The notes: a model not told the origin generated them from the letters alone. A stretch of 64,000 bases of DNA from Symsagittifera roscoffensis (GCF_963678635.1 NC_087066.1:4863954-4927953), one strand, 5' to 3'; counted from the stretch's first letter, positions 29,974 through 42,907 are shown. Numbers and translations: made by a program.

Positions 29974-30676
29974 CCCGGGTTAACCAAAAAAGCTATACTC
30001 ATACCTTTATCATATATATGGAAAGTTGCTAGTCATACACTTTTCATGCATTTCCAGAAGTAAAAAAAATGCATGACAGGTCTATGACTAGTGATTTTTC
30101 ATATGCGTAAACTGTATGACTAGCATTTTTCCATAAACCAAAAAATATGACTTTTTTAAAAAATTTAAATTCCCAAAAATTTGGGTTGTGTTCGTAAAAA
30201 AAACAAGTGGCAAAGACCTCGATTAGTCAAAAGTAGAGTAATTAAAGGTTTAACCGTCTCGCAATTACAATGCATCGAAAAGGATTTGAATTGGCTTAGT
30301 TTTGTCCTATGCAAATGATCAAAGTATACAACAATTTTGTCATACAAAATTAATGGGCGTTTTGAGAGTGTTTCAAAAAAAACTATCATGAAAAATCGAA
30401 AAAAAACTACGTTATGAACACAAAAACTATTTTTTGGATGTTCAAATTGCTTTAGTACAAAATTCCGATTGAAAAAAAAATTATTTATTGAAAAAAGACA
30501 ATTTTGATACTACTTAGAAATAAATCAATTTTTATGTCAAAACACAAGAAAATTCTTTGAAAATTTTATGACTTAATTTTAGCAAATGTAAGAAGTTTTT
30601 ATGATTTATATTTTTCCATCGACTTAGTTTATAGAATTGTATGATTAAATATTCGGCCTATGGAGATCAACCCGGG
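29974..30676. repeat. CCCGGGTT-ended dispersed repeat, about 0.7 kb
   Basis: The left end CCCGGGTTAACC (29974) and right end ATCAACCCGGG (to 30676) form a short terminal inverted repeat. Next to the left end are several variants of ATGACTAGCATTTTTCCATA, as in the 38-40 kb element. A possible 4-bp duplication (TACT) flanks it but is weak evidence. Confidence 0.55.
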
Positions 30677-31766
30677 GTACTGGATTGCTGAAAACAACAA
30701 TCAGAAAGAAAACAACTTGAAATTTACCGATTTTCAAAAAAATTGAAAATATATATGTGCTTGGTAGTTTTTCTCTTAAAGAATTTGATAACTTTAAATA
30801 GCTCTTCTTTTTAAAAATTTTGCTCCGAGCTCTTTTGAGTTTGTTTTTCGGTATTTTAGAGGGTTTGAAAATTGTCATTTTGGCCTTGGTAAGTTTGACA
30901 GCAACTTGACTGTCGCCTTATTTGCAATCACAACATTTTTATACTTCGCAAACAGTTTCTTCAAACAAGAAGCTTGTAGCCATAAGGAATTATTCTTTTA
31001 GCCCGGGAATTGCAGAAAAAGGAAAACTCGGCACTTTGAGGGAAAGTTGCACTGAAAAAAAGAGTAAAATATATATATCATCATTCAATCAGTCAGGTTT
31101 AAATCTGCGTATTAATCAATCCATTTTAAGCTTCTCACATGTAATGTTTCTTATAGTTACATTTGAGGAGGGTTCTCACGCTGGAGGGCCCGAAAGCTTG
31201 AAAAATTACAACCAATCAAAATCGCTAAGCGGTCCATTTGGCTAAATGCCTTTCTCACAAAATCGAACTCATTTTTGGTAGAAAATTTTAATATAATAAA
31301 TATAATAGATGCAGATAGAAAAGGTGCAGATACATTAAACTTCGTTTTTGTTTTCTCCTGTTTTCATAAAAATGTATCCTTGAAATATTAAATTTGTTGC
31401 AATCCACTTTTGATCCGGCTTTATTTTCATTCATCTGCTAATTATCTAATCGGCTTGGATTTATTTGCTAACTTTGAGATTTTTGCGATTTCCCTGAGAT
31501 TTCCAAACACTCAATTCTGATTAGCTGAAAATAAGCCAAAATAATTTCCAAGCATTTGGTCCCTTCAGCATGAGAACGCCATCGTTACATAACATCAAGT
31601 TTGCCAAAATTGGCCGAAACGCTTCCAAAACTTCTTCGAAAAGTTCATCGAATTGTTCAACTTAAGAATTGAGTGATTGATGTATAACATCAGATTCCAT
31701 ATATGGTCACCTCGAGTTTTCGACTGAAACTGCCAGTACATTGGTATCCGGCCGGATTAGCAAACA
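30677..31766. other. No recognisable gene
   Basis: AT-rich spacer before the left LTR of the decayed gypsy element. The open frame at 30922-31245 shows no recognisable family features. Confidence 0.4.
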
Positions 31767-31961
31767 TGTTACTTCCATATTTATAAGTTCACTAGGTTGA
31801 ACAAGCCTTATGACATGGTACGCCTATGAAGTCTTAACAACTTATGCTGACCAGAAAATGAATGATGACTTTCCGAACTAAACTAATTGTTTTTATTTGA
31901 GTTCTCACTTAACTTATGATTTACCAATCCGTTCGGATTCGTTATTAGCAGATATATTACA
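31767..31961 (+). repeat. Left LTR of the decayed gypsy element
   Basis: About 195 bp, paired with 37114-37309. It is short for a gypsy LTR. No clear TATA box was picked out. Confidence 0.75.
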
Positions 31962-32349
31962 TTTGAAAACGACATGGCACAGTCAGCAGGATTCATAAAA
32001 GAGCCTAAGCGGAAACTGCTATTAGAACGGTCCATTGTATAAACGGCAGTGTTTGCAAAAGACGAGATAAAAGACCGAAATAGACTACGAGATAAATCTG
32101 AATTCGTAAACCCACGAGAGCAAATTCTCACTCCAAGTAGAAATTCATGGAGAAACAGAAAAAACAAAAAACACCCAAGAAGGATGGACCCAAGAAAAGC
32201 GAGTTGGGTGGGAAAACACATGTCAAAAAGTCTGCAAAAAAGGCTTATCGTGTAATTCAGCCGCACGGGCCAAAACTGACGCAAGGTTGAGAAGAGGTTT
32301 ATTTTTATACTTCGGCACAGAAAGCCAAAGTCAAGTACAGCAAAAATGA

Positions 32350-33008
32350 TCCGGATTAGACATACAATCCACAACGACCAAAGCTCTCATGCGAGTGCTC
32401 GAGGATATTTTGGTCACAGACCGGGTCATCGAACGAGTCATCAACTTTGTTTGTCGTACACAAAGGAAAAACGAATAGCAAGAGCAATTTCATGTAGACA
32501 TAGTAGAACTTGCTTCAAGAGCAGATTGTGTGGACCAAGAAGACAAGTCGGCGAGATATATTTTCACTGCACATATGCATAACAAAAAGATAGCAGAGGA
32601 ACTCATGGCAGAAATTCTTTCGAAACAGGACGAATATGAATACTCTATCCGCCGGGAAAAAAGGTGTTGCACTTAATAGCGGACCGTCAACAGCAACTGC
32701 CCTAAAACAGGAATCAATGGATTACGTTCATCCTCGAGGCCGGGTCGGACAGACACAACACACAAACAACAATGGAGGAAGATACCAAAGCTGGTGACAA
32801 AATTTTCCAGCACGAAAACCAAAACAGGATTTCACAGAACCAAAACAACATACAACAAAAACAATGTGGAAAAACGTTTGGTCCGAAACATTTGCAAACA
32901 TGTCAGGTGAAAGACAAAACATGTGCAAATTGCTCAAAACGTGGACACTTCGCAAAAGTATGCAAGTCAGTAAACCTTAATTTTTTACTCAATAACAATG
33001 AGAACTAA
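32350..33008 (+). pseudogene. gag: Gag remnant with zinc knuckle
   Basis: Fragments in several frames include a capsid-like stretch at about 32478-32665 (VELASRADCV, then IAEELMAEILSKQDEYEYSI). The nucleocapsid follows in the frame starting at 32772, where residues 51-64 form an intact CCHC knuckle (CANCSKRGHFAKVC). A preceding knuckle (Cys32, His40, Cys44) looks degraded. Stops and frame changes separate the pieces, so it is not translatable as one protein. Confidence 0.75.
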
Positions 33009-33539
33009 CCAACTGAAGAAGACGATCACGCAAACGAAACGATCCAGTAACTTTTGACGACTTCACTTCAAAAAACTGTTAGGAAGAACTACAAAGAGAT
33101 AAATTATCTGTAATGGCATCATCCAAATAATTTAAAACAAAAGTTCAATAAAAAATAACTATTTTCAAATATGTCTCACCGGAACATGCAGCCCGAAATA
33201 TAGCATGCTATTGTGGAAAATTCATTGTGCCAAAAGGACAATTAATTATTGCTATCGAATCCGAGGATGGACCCGTTAATCAGCCCCATTTATCATAGTT
33301 GACTACCAAAAGCAAACATAATCCGGTTAAAAGAGAAACAAAACAATACCAGAAGCCTTATATAAATGATAGGGAAAAAAAACAAACGCTGAAATCAAAC
33401 AGTTAGTAAAAGACAATTTTAAGCAACTGTGCATCAGAATCGGAGCAACGAATATCCACGTGATGAAAACACAAATTGTTGAAGACGCGGTTTCAATTCA
33501 ACAAAAGAGACGAATTCACCTTTAAGGAGGAGATGAAAA

Positions 33540-33930
33540 AAAATTGAACAATCTGATAAACCAAAAACACATTGTGAGACTAGATAAATGCTCGGATAAT
33601 CAGTTTTAAGTCCAATCGTAATCACAGTGAAGAAGGACCAAACAGCAAAATTGGCATTAGATTGTAAAAAATTTATTGATTTTATTCACAAAAACAAATA
33701 CCAAATGCCAAACATCGAACTGTTACAAGACAACATTGCTCAAACAAGAACAAACATTGTTCTCAACAATTGATTTGCGCTATGCCTACTGGCAAATTCC
33801 ACTGGACTAACCAACCAGAGAACCATGCAGTTTTAGTCTAACCGGAGGCAACGCCATGGAAAAGTATCATTTTTAAACAGGTTTCTACGGCCTCATGGAT
33901 ATTCAAGCGGACAAATGTGAGTTTGCATGC
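33540..33930 (+). pseudogene. pol: Reverse transcriptase remnant
   Basis: One frame reads PIVITVKKDQTAKLALDCK and then NKYQMPNIELL (33612-33770). The next frame continues with FSTIDLRYAYWQIPLD (about 33759-33808) and then GFYGLM. These are the N-terminal RT blocks, including the Asp of the A motif, in the right order but broken by at least two frameshifts. The YxDD region is missing or unrecognisable. Confidence 0.82.
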
Positions 33931-35219
33931 AAACAGGTATAATGAAAAGGATATAGTGTACGTAGTGAGGGCACAAAACCACTTATTGAAACATTTCACA
34001 TCTAGCACAAATGGAATGGTTGCTATTCTGCGTCCTCTCCTTAAAAGTACACAGAGAAAAAAGAACATTTGATTGGAAAAAATTCCAAACAATTAGCAAG
34101 CAGTCAACCAAATCATTAAATTCCATTCATTCAATCAAAAATTCATCTAAACTCCTTTCCAAAACAAACAAACTGAAAAAAAATATATAAAGTTTGTCAA
34201 CTTAACCCAAATAAATCCCAAAAAAACAACAATGCGACGGAGAAAAGTTATAAAAAATTTGAACGAAGCTGCAAACCAGAGAGTGAATGTAGCACCAACT
34301 GGAGCAGGGCAGATCAACGAACCAAAAATGGCAAGGCGTTTCAGACCGGGAGGAAAGCCTCTCGTTGGCACAGGAGACGGAAAACGAATACAAGCAAAAC
34401 AAATGAAGAAAAAAGTGAAGAACGACACCAAAAACAATCAAAGACGCCAGAGAGGCAATCACAAAAGCAACGGAGAAAAAAATCATCATTTTTGAAAATT
34501 GTATTCTGAGAAAACATCACGTGACAAACCGAGACTGAACTAGAAACAAAAATGGGCACGAAAAAAAAGAACGACAAAGTTTGCTCAGCCCATACGGAAA
34601 TAAATAAATCGCAATAAGCCACCTAAATGGTACTGACAAACTAATAAATTTACGTCAAAACAAAAATAACAATTGAGATACACGAGATTTATGAGTATTG
34701 TGTAAGCTGCATGGACCTAACAATTGTCAGACTTGAAGAAAGGCATCAAAATGTGGCATCAACCACGGCCGCCAATGTACCGGACGTGGGAAGTACAGCA
34801 TCAAACCCAACTAAGGCAGGTCACGAATTGATAACAGAGGGAATAGTACCAACCGTCAATCAGAAAACAAACACCGAAATGGAGGAGGAACATGATGCAA
34901 GAAAAATTTACACAAAGAATTGAGGCTAATTTTCATTGCAGCCGCAACACAATAAGATAAAAACAGGCGCCAGCTGCTAAACGCGGAACGGGGAAGCCCT
35001 AAAATTGTCTTTTGGACAATACTGAGACAACATACGGAATCTACTACACGTACGAGACAATTGCCTGTTGATAGATGAGCGGATTGTTCTCTCTACATAA
35101 CTCTGACAGACAGATCGCGACAGTCTACACCTCACCCACCCCGTATTGGCGGCCGTGCTAGATCTATGCCAGAACATCTGGTTTCCCCACATCTAGCGCT
35201 CAATTGCGCAAACGGCACA
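33931..35219 (+). other. Internal part of the gypsy element without recognisable domains
   Basis: Open frames at 34232-34495 and 34711-34923 are Lys/Asn/Arg-rich and match nothing I know. The latter part of RT and RNase H should lie here but could not be recognised. Confidence 0.35.
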
Positions 35220-35890
35220 GGGATGCCGCCAATGTACCGGACAAGCAAAATTTTTTCCGGTAAAAGGAAAACAACATTCATTCCAAACTGAACTAGTGGT
35301 TGAACCGAACGAAAAATTACAATTAGATTTTGCAAGAGCCCTCCCAGACGAAATAAAAAAAGACGCATATATACTAGTTGCTTCAGATAAGTGGTCCCAA
35401 CGGGTGAAGTAGTTTCAAACATGACACCGGACATCGCAATGAAGTTTATTTAACCTTATATATCAAAGATCAAGGTACCACGTGAACTAAGATGTGACCA
35501 GCCACGAACATTTTCAATCAATAAAAAATCAATAAAAATGCGCATAAATCCATTCGCAGCAACATAAAAAACACCGTTTGAAGATCACATGGGTCGCTAA
35601 CTAAAAACAAACACTTTCCAACATAGCAAAAAGTAGTTCACCTAAAAACCTAAACTGGGAAAACGCCAAACATGCATTTTTAGATCGGAAAAATCTGATG
35701 CACCCACCACTTTCGGAGGTAGTCGTGCATGGCCTTCTAAAATCGGAAAAAGAAATAACGATAAAAAGACGAAGCCCGGAGCCTACAGTCATACCAACTC
35801 CTACAAACTCAGCAAGCCAACAACCACAAAACACGGGTGTGAAAAGTACGCGAGCACTAGCAATTGAGAAAGAGAAGTTAAACATAAAAT
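35220..35890 (+). pseudogene. pol: Integrase remnant
   Basis: At about 35302 a frame reads EPNEKLQLDFARALPDE followed by AYILVASDKWS, matching the first part of an integrase core with its first catalytic Asp. The C-terminal part, downstream of the core (35640-35890), reads NLNWENAKHAFLDRKNL and ends in a Pro/Thr/Ser-rich segment (TVIPTPTNSAS). The middle of the domain is deleted or scrambled. Confidence 0.7.
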
Positions 35891-37113
35891 AGAAATGTAT
35901 TCAAGCTAAAGTAGAGCCAATTATGATGAAACGAATAGAACACAGGTAGCAAGAAAAACAATTAAAAAAGCAACAAAAGTGAAAATTCTGGTAACTTTTG
36001 AGAAAAAGTACAAAACTATCGATGGCAAAATGTTGACATAAATGCCACTCACAGTGTGGGCATATAAAAAAGCAAAACAACCGAAAATACTAAGAAATAT
36101 CAGTTTTGCTTTCTTCCCTAATCCTTTATTATACGAATCATGCCGGCTTTCACGGCTAAGCGACTACGACGCATAAAAATCCGCTCGGAGAACAGGGTCC
36201 TGTTTGCGATTTTTTAGATATTGAAGATCCAAGGCACCACAACACCCTTTGTTCAAAGAGGACAAGACGGGCCTCCCGATAAAATTAACCAAGAAAAAAC
36301 AACAAGTCAGCCGGATAAAACAAGGCATAACCGACTGGCGAAAGAACCGGGGGCAAACCTCAAAGAACACTAACGCGAGGAATAAAGTTCTAGGCGGAAC
36401 GACGAACCAGAGACAACCACAAAGCAAATAATTAGCCAGCAAGAAATCTGGTTCTTCGCGTGATACCTGGTCCTCAACACCAGAAATAACCGCCCCATCT
36501 CCAAACTTGATCAGTAAAAAGAGGACACTGGAACAGTAAAGTTCTTAACGCCAACCAGGAAGTCAATTCAAAACCGAGCGTCAGCAATAGCTGGGGCACC
36601 CGGTAGTCCGGTCCTGATTAACGCAATTGAGGACGTTAAAAAATTACCAGTGAAGCAATTCTCCATCGAGTCGCCGACCGACGCGGCACCAGAGACGACC
36701 CAGTCTAAAAACTTTAATCTCAGAAATGGGATTCTACGAGAAATCCCAGAATATAAGGCATGGAGGCAATTCCTGGAGGCAATAATACAAAACTCAAGAA
36801 GGCAGAGCAACAAACAGTAGACATAATCGACTTGGTGTCCCCCAAATGCAGAGAAGTACGATGATAAAGTACTTCTAGTAACGAACAAAATCAAAAAGCG
36901 GAAGATCAAATCATCAATTCCAGTGGAGACGATTTAGAGGAACAGCATGCGGAACAGCGAATATGCGGAAAGAATACCGGAAAAGCCGCATGAGCAAGAA
37001 ATCAACCAGTCGTACGGGGACTTTAAAACTCAAGCATAGTCCCACAGAGACTTTAAAACTCCGGTCCTACGGGGACCTAAAACTCAAATGGCTGAATAAA
37101 TTTTTGGCAAACA
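35891..37113 (+). other. 3' part of the gypsy element, unassigned
   Basis: Purine-rich sequence with many short frames and no recognisable domain. It could be a degraded third ORF or an extended 3' untranslated region. Confidence 0.35.
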
Positions 37114-37309
37114 TGTTCATATATATTTATAAGTTCAGTAAGTTGAACAAGCCATTTGACCTTTTACGCCTATGAAGTCTTATCATTATGCTATGCTGGC
37201 CAGAAGTTGGATAAAGACTTTACTAACTAGTTGTTCATATTTGAGTTTTTACTTAACTTAGGATTTACCAATCCGTTCGGAATCGTATTAGTAGACATCA
37301 TACGTTACA
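37114..37309 (+). repeat. Right LTR of the decayed gypsy element
   Basis: About 196 bp, matching 31767-31961 along its length with scattered substitutions and small indels. Just inside it (37010-37090) is a short run of GGGACTTTAAAACTC-like repeats. Confidence 0.75.
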
Positions 37310-37574
37310 GTATGACATAATTAGTAATTGTAGTTCCTGCGAATCGCAGAGGAGCTATCAGTAGGCCTTAACAGTCCTGTCGAGGATAGTATTATCTCCC
37401 ACATTCCAGACAGTGTTATTTTGCTGAGCGAAGCTGTTTTTTTTGCGACTCAAGCACGTTTTTTTTGCGTCTAGAACTTTTACGTGGTACCACTATTGCA
37501 GCCAAATTTGGTCAGGTTGTGGTAGACCTGAAGCTGGAGGTCAAGTGAGAGCTTGTCCTCACACACTATAATTG

Positions 37575-37646
37575 CCATGGCATGGGATCGAATACACGAT
37601 CTGACGATTTCGAAGTGAACGCCTTACCACTGTGCTAAGTGCCTCC
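37575..37646 (-). repeat. tRNA-derived SINE head
   Basis: On the minus strand GGAGGCACTTAGCACAGTGG contains a near-perfect box A (TAGCACAGTGG). TATTCGATCCC follows as box B at tRNA-like spacing. Stem pairing is imperfect, which argues for a SINE or tRNA pseudogene rather than a functional tRNA. Confidence 0.55.
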
Positions 37647-37764
37647 AATAATATACATGATAAGCGAGAAAGCAGAACAAAGCTCTATGAATATAATACT
37701 GACTACAATAGTCTGTGTGTAATTTCCATGTCTTTTCGTCTCAGAGACGCCGCTTGTCGGCCAG

Positions 37765-38118
37765 CTAAACTTCGGCTTTTAGCCTGAGTTTTGGCGCACT
37801 TACTGCCAAGTTCATTTTCGGCCGAAAGTCTCGCATGAACCAGGTACTCACAAGGTCGAAGTTAGACGAAAAGCAAGCATCTGGACGAAATTCGCCAACC
37901 CGAAAAGTAAACAGAGCGGGTGAGCTGTAGATAGCGCAGAAGGCAAAAGTTAGGATTGAAGGTAGTTTGCAGATGTTCGGCTTTCCAATCTCATGGTATT
38001 TGAATGGAAAAAAACAGCCAGACATTTGTCCAGACTGAAACTTATCGCGACGTATAATCGCGATTTTAAATCTTAAAATTGATTCTGTATAAAATATGCA
38101 TTTCATGAAATCGCGCAT
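37765..38118 (-). CDS. Candidate exon-like ORF ending at a splice donor
   Basis: This 117-codon frame lies in a GC-richer patch. It contains a phase-0 donor (GACCTT|GTGAGTACC, GT at about 37852-37853) preceded by a hydrophobic, Cys-containing stretch (LPSILTFAFCAIYSSPALF). A possible AG acceptor lies upstream at about 37990. It could be an internal exon of a minus-strand gene that includes the signal-peptide-like exon at 43534, but nothing ties the two together. Confidence 0.22.
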   Translation of the reverse strand: MRDFMKCIFYTESILRFKIAIIRRDKFQSGQMSGCFFPFKYHEIGKPNICKLPSILTFAFCAIYSSPALFTFRVGEFRPDACFSSNFDLVSTWFMRDFRPKMNLAVSAPKLRLKAEV

Positions 38119-38221
38119 ATAAAATTGGTTTCTACAATTTTGTATTCGGACTTGAATTTGTATTACTTAGATTATTGGTAATTGCTTAGATTAATGTTTC
38201 AATTCACTTTTTTAAGTAAAA

Positions 38222-40625
38222 TCCCGGGTTGCCCACAAAAGCTACTCATACCATTTTCATATATGGATAAATGGTAATCATACACTTTCCATACAATTCT
38301 ATAAGTACAGAAAATTGCATGAAAGGTCTTTGAGTAGTAATTTTCCATATATGTATTTTCATATATTGGAATTGTATTGTATGACTAACATTTTTTCATA
38401 AGAGGGAATTATGAATTTGGAAGTTTTCATAATAAAAACTTTGTGATTAGTGTTTTTAACAAAAATAAATCCAGCAAAATGAGGCAAAATTTTGTTAATT
38501 CCCATCCCATACGACGAGCAGTCTCTAAACAGAGAAAAACCAGAGAAAATTTTTTTCTCATAATAAACTCTCCTCACTTGCGGAGAAAACAACGTATTCT
38601 ATTTTTATTCTTATCCTAGGGAGAAGCCATACCGGGCGGTGCTGCCTCAGAAGAAAAAACCTGATGCCGAGCTGAGTAATACAAAAACCAGAAACTGTCC
38701 AGAAAAATTCCGGATTTTGTCCTGCTAATCGGGCAACATTTTTATGGGATTCTTGTCTTTTTGTCACGACATCAGCATCTGAAACATGATATATAGTTTT
38801 CTATAAACACAAAATTGACAATTAAGTTAGAAACAATCATTTAAACATCCCAACAACATTTAAACATATTATGTAAATCCTAACTTTTACCCACGTGAGA
38901 ATTGTCAACCTTTGAGATGACTTTAAGAATCATGTTTGAAAAGATGTAGTCAGAAGTCAGCCAAGTGATGGCAACGCCAAGTTACACAGGTTTTCGAAGT
39001 AACAACTATGCAAAAACGTGTTTCTGTGCGCCAACGATTTGCTGACTTTCGACTAGGCCGTCTCAGATACGAGTTCTCTGATGACCTTGAAAAAGACCAA
39101 TACGAACTGAGTTAGTAAAAAACACAGAGTAGAAGCGGAGCTTTGCACCTCTCGCGACACAACAAAAACATAGAAAACAGAAGTCGAAAACAAAACAAAA
39201 AATGTTTTTTTTTTTTAAATCTATCAAACTTTTATTTTCGTAAGTCTCGATTATGTTTATTTTAGGCAAACTCGCTAGACAAGTGAACAATAAACACAGA
39301 GGCGCAGCGAAGCTTCACACAACTTGTCATACAACAAAAAAAGAGTTGTTTTTTGTGGGATTATTGTTGACGCTGTGACCTAGAATTATAGGCCTTTATT
39401 CAAACAGTCCTACATTGACGGTCACTATATACTAAATACTAGCAATATGAGAGTCAATCATTCTTTACTTTGCTCAGAATTAGACTGAAACTCGAAAAAC
39501 TCAAACCGTTTTCTGTCTTGACAGTTGGAAGAACAGCTTTTTGAAAACTTTAAATTATTTTCGAATCACGGCTAATAGCGCTTTAATATGATATTTCACT
39601 CAATCCGATACAATTTTACTTGTTTGTTCCTGTGAAAAAAAAACTAAATGAAACAATTGGCGCCGCCTATTTCTTAAACACAGAAGAGAGCACGTGATTC
39701 GAACCTTTGCACGTGATTCGAAGGCTTTGGGGTTAGTAACCGGAATTGTATCATTTTGACTAACTAAGAGAAATTAACATGCTTAGTATGAGAATAAAAA
39801 CACATCTGAACCCTGTTTTCTTTAGGAACCACAGACACTTTGAGATAACAATAGACAAAAAGAAACCCTCAAACAATTTCGAGGAGTATTTGTGAAACAG
39901 GATTTTTGCACCAAAAAAAAGAAAATCACGAAACCCATCCAAAGACAAAATCGTTTCCCAGTTTCAATAGTCGAAACAAAACACTATCAAAACTGGCATT
40001 CCCATCTACTTAAAAAACACGCACACTTTTGTCAGATGAATCGCGGTAAAACCCTCCGTGTTGTTTTTGAAAGCTTGTTTCGATAATGTCTGAGAAAAAA
40101 AATGAGTCAGTGCAAACAAATTACAATAAGATCGAAAATCGTGTGTTGGTTTACCAACTGAATAATTAGATTTTTTGAGTTTTTAGTCAATTTTTTTTTC
40201 TCAAAAAATTGCTTGACGAGGAATTTTCACATATGGAAACTGTATGACTAGCATTATTTCAGAAAACAAAAAGAAAAATTATAATTGAAGTTTTCTGTTG
40301 CAGCCGCCCATATAACGCTTTAAATTTTTCCCACAATTGAATTAACTGTTCGTGGCTTTTTTGAAAAAAAATGTTTTTTTTTGTAAATACTAATTATTCA
40401 TTTTTCATATATGGAAATTGATATAATAAGCTTTTTTCAACATATTTCTTTTTTCTTCTTCTTATCGAGAGACACCTATGTGACATCAAAACAACAGAAA
40501 AAACAATTAGATTTCGTTTAAACTCATTTTGCAAAAATGTATGAAAGTCTTATGACTAGCATTTTTCCATAGAATAAGTGTATGGAACTGTATGCTTAGC
40601 ATTTTTGGTGGAGGACAACCCGGGA
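38222..40625. repeat. CCCGGGTT-ended dispersed repeat, about 2.4 kb
   Basis: It begins CCCGGGTTGCCC (38222) and ends GGACAACCCGGGAC (about 40614-40627). Both ends are followed inward by reiterated CATATATGGAAA and GTATGACTAGCATTTTT words, as in the 30-kb element. The interior is AT-rich and non-coding and includes the first copy of a 1.09-kb-spaced duplication. Confidence 0.5.
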
Positions 40626-41545
40626 CCCCTAACTTTGAATAAATATAGGCTATTCTTAAAGTTAGTTCATGAAAAGTTCATATTTTCTCCCCCCTTATTT
40701 GATTAGGGGGAGTTGTACGGTTGATCCAATTAGTTTTTGGCGCGCAAGACCGGGGCTCAATATCCTCAGTTTGGGGATTACTGCGAATCTGCTGCATCCT
40801 ATCGGAAATTCATATAAAGTAGTTTCATCATTTCTGTTCGCTTTTTAGATAGTTGTGAAATATTTTAAGTAATCAAGTTCCTTAGCCCCCAAAACTTGAT
40901 AAGTTGCAAACTTTAGGAACCACAGTAACTTTGAGATAACAAGAGATAAAATAAAATCCTCGGCCAATTTCGAAGAGTATTTGTGATTAGGATTTTTTAC
41001 ACACAAAAAAAAAGAAAATCACGAAACCCATCCAAAGACAAAATCGTTTCCCAGTTTCAATAGTCTCAACAAAACACAAAAAACACTACCAAAACTGGCA
41101 TTCCCATCTACTTGAAAAACAAGGATACTTTTGTTGTTTTTGAAAGCTTGTTTCGATATAATGTCGGAGGAAAAAAAAACGATTCAGTGCAAACAAATTA
41201 CATTAAGATCGAAAATCGTGTGTTGTTTTACCAACTGAATAATTAGATTTTTTGAGTTTTCTGGTCAATTTTTGTTTTCTCAAAAAAATGTTTGACGAGG
41301 AATTCTCATATATGGAAACTGTATGTTTAGCCTGATTTCAGAAAACAAAAAGAAAAATTATAATTAAAGTTTTCTCTTGCAGCCGCCCATATAACGCTAT
41401 ATATTTTTCCAGCAATTGAATTAACTGTTCGTGGTTTTTTTCGAAAAAAAATATTTTTTTTTTGTAAATACTAATTATTCAATTTTCATATATGGAAACT
41501 GGCATACTTAGCTTTTTTTCATCCAATTTTTTTCTTCTTAAATTA
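39825..41545 (+). repeat. Direct duplication of about 0.65 kb at about 1.09-kb spacing
   Basis: Copies start at about 39825 and 40917 with GAACCACAG. They share GACAAAATCGTTTCCCAGTT, CTGGCATTCCCATCTACTT and AAGATCGAAAATCGTGTG, and reach CAGCCGCCCATATAACGCT (40302 and 41381). They differ by small indels and scattered substitutions. The second copy lies outside the CCCGGGTT boundary at 40625. Confidence 0.75.
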
Positions 41546-42780
41546 GATAAGTTTACAAAAAATGTTTATATTACTATTCCACACAATGAGAAAAAGGCAT
41601 ATCATAGTATTTCATACATTAAAAAAACTTAAAAAAATAACAAAATACATATATATTTTTTCATACTATGAAATAGAATATTAAGCATTTTTTGAGTCAT
41701 TCTGGAATGGAGGAACAAACCCTTTGCCATATTTTTTATCGCAAAGTTTTTATTAAAATAGCTAAAGCAAATTTTTCTTCCATGAAATTGTATGATAATC
41801 ATTTTTTCCATACTAGGAAGTTGTACGATAAGCATTTTTCCATAAATGAAAATACAACAAGTTTTTGTTTTGAATAGTTAAATTTAACATTAGTAAGTTA
41901 ATTTTAACATTTTCACTCCAAATCATATTCCAAAAATGTAACTTTTTGCATATGGCTAGATATTTTTCAATTTGATAATTTTGGTGGTTGAGAAAAAAAG
42001 GCATGTTTTTCTTACAAATTTATCCTGGACTACGTTATAAACACAAAAAGTCAAACTTTGAATGCAAAATTTTGTTTCGTAAATTATCTATTACAGCACA
42101 AAAACAAGTTTACAGCCAGAAAAGGAATTTAAAAATTTTTCTTGCCTCAAGTTTGTGGATTTTTTCCATGAAAAATGCATACCATAAAAATTTCATATAT
42201 GATAACTATATGAAGCTTTTTTTTCGTGCGAAACTGAAATAACCTTTTGACAGTAAGTTGATCTCAGTCACTGAAAACCCTTATTGAACTTACATAAAAT
42301 TTCCCAAACAAAATTTCAATTGAGTTTTGAATTTTCTAATTATTCTAAGAAAATGCTTACTGTACAATTTCATATATGAAAGTTACATGTTAAGTATTTT
42401 TTTCGAACAAAACTAAAATAACGTTTTTGATTATTAAATTGCTCTTGATCATTGAAAGTCTTCATTAACCTCAGTGGTAATTACCGAAGCATGTTTTTAG
42501 ACAGATTTTTGAAAAAAAAATCTAAAACAAAATGATTATCACACATTTTTCATCAATGAAAATTGTAAGATGTGCTCTTTTTCAGCTTAAATTTTTTATC
42601 ACTTTATGCATGACCAGAAAGCTTCAAATGAGCCAAATAGAACAAAAATGTGTATTAAAACTCTTAAAAACAGTTTTTAAAATTTGTATGAAAATTATCT
42701 GACAAGCACGTTTTCCATAGACGCCATGTATGAAATTGTATGATAAGGGTTTTCCTTCTATGAACGTCAAACCGGGCCTT
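41546..42780. repeat. AT-rich tract of reiterated ATATGGAAATTGTATGATAAGC words
   Basis: Variants of TTTCATATATGAAA and TTGTATGATAAGCATTTTT recur at intervals. The tract ends near 42776 with AAACCGGGCC, a worn CCCGGGTT-like end. The short frames inside are repeat-derived. Confidence 0.5.
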
Positions 42781-42907
42781 GAATTATTATAGTAAATTTA
42801 GTTTTTTCTGCAAACTTTCTGTAAATTTAGTTTTTTCTGTAACAGTGGTATACAAATTCTACAAGTAACAAAAGAACGTAAAAACAATTTAAAACAATAC
42901 AAACATG

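Larger units (their letters stand above)
31767..37309 (+). mobile_element. Decayed Ty3/gypsy retrotransposon
   Basis: Two direct repeats of about 195 bp (31767-31961 and 37114-37309) share GTTGAACAAGCC, CGCCTATGAAGTCTTA, ACTTAACTTA and TTTACCAATCCGTTCGG. They read TGTT...TTACA, as LTRs do. Between them lie plus-strand fragments of gag with a CCHC knuckle, RT and integrase, all broken by frameshifts and stops. The LTRs differ far more than those of the first element, so this is an old insertion. No matching target duplication was seen, and LTR similarity may extend a few bases further left (GCAAACATGTT). Confidence 0.82.
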
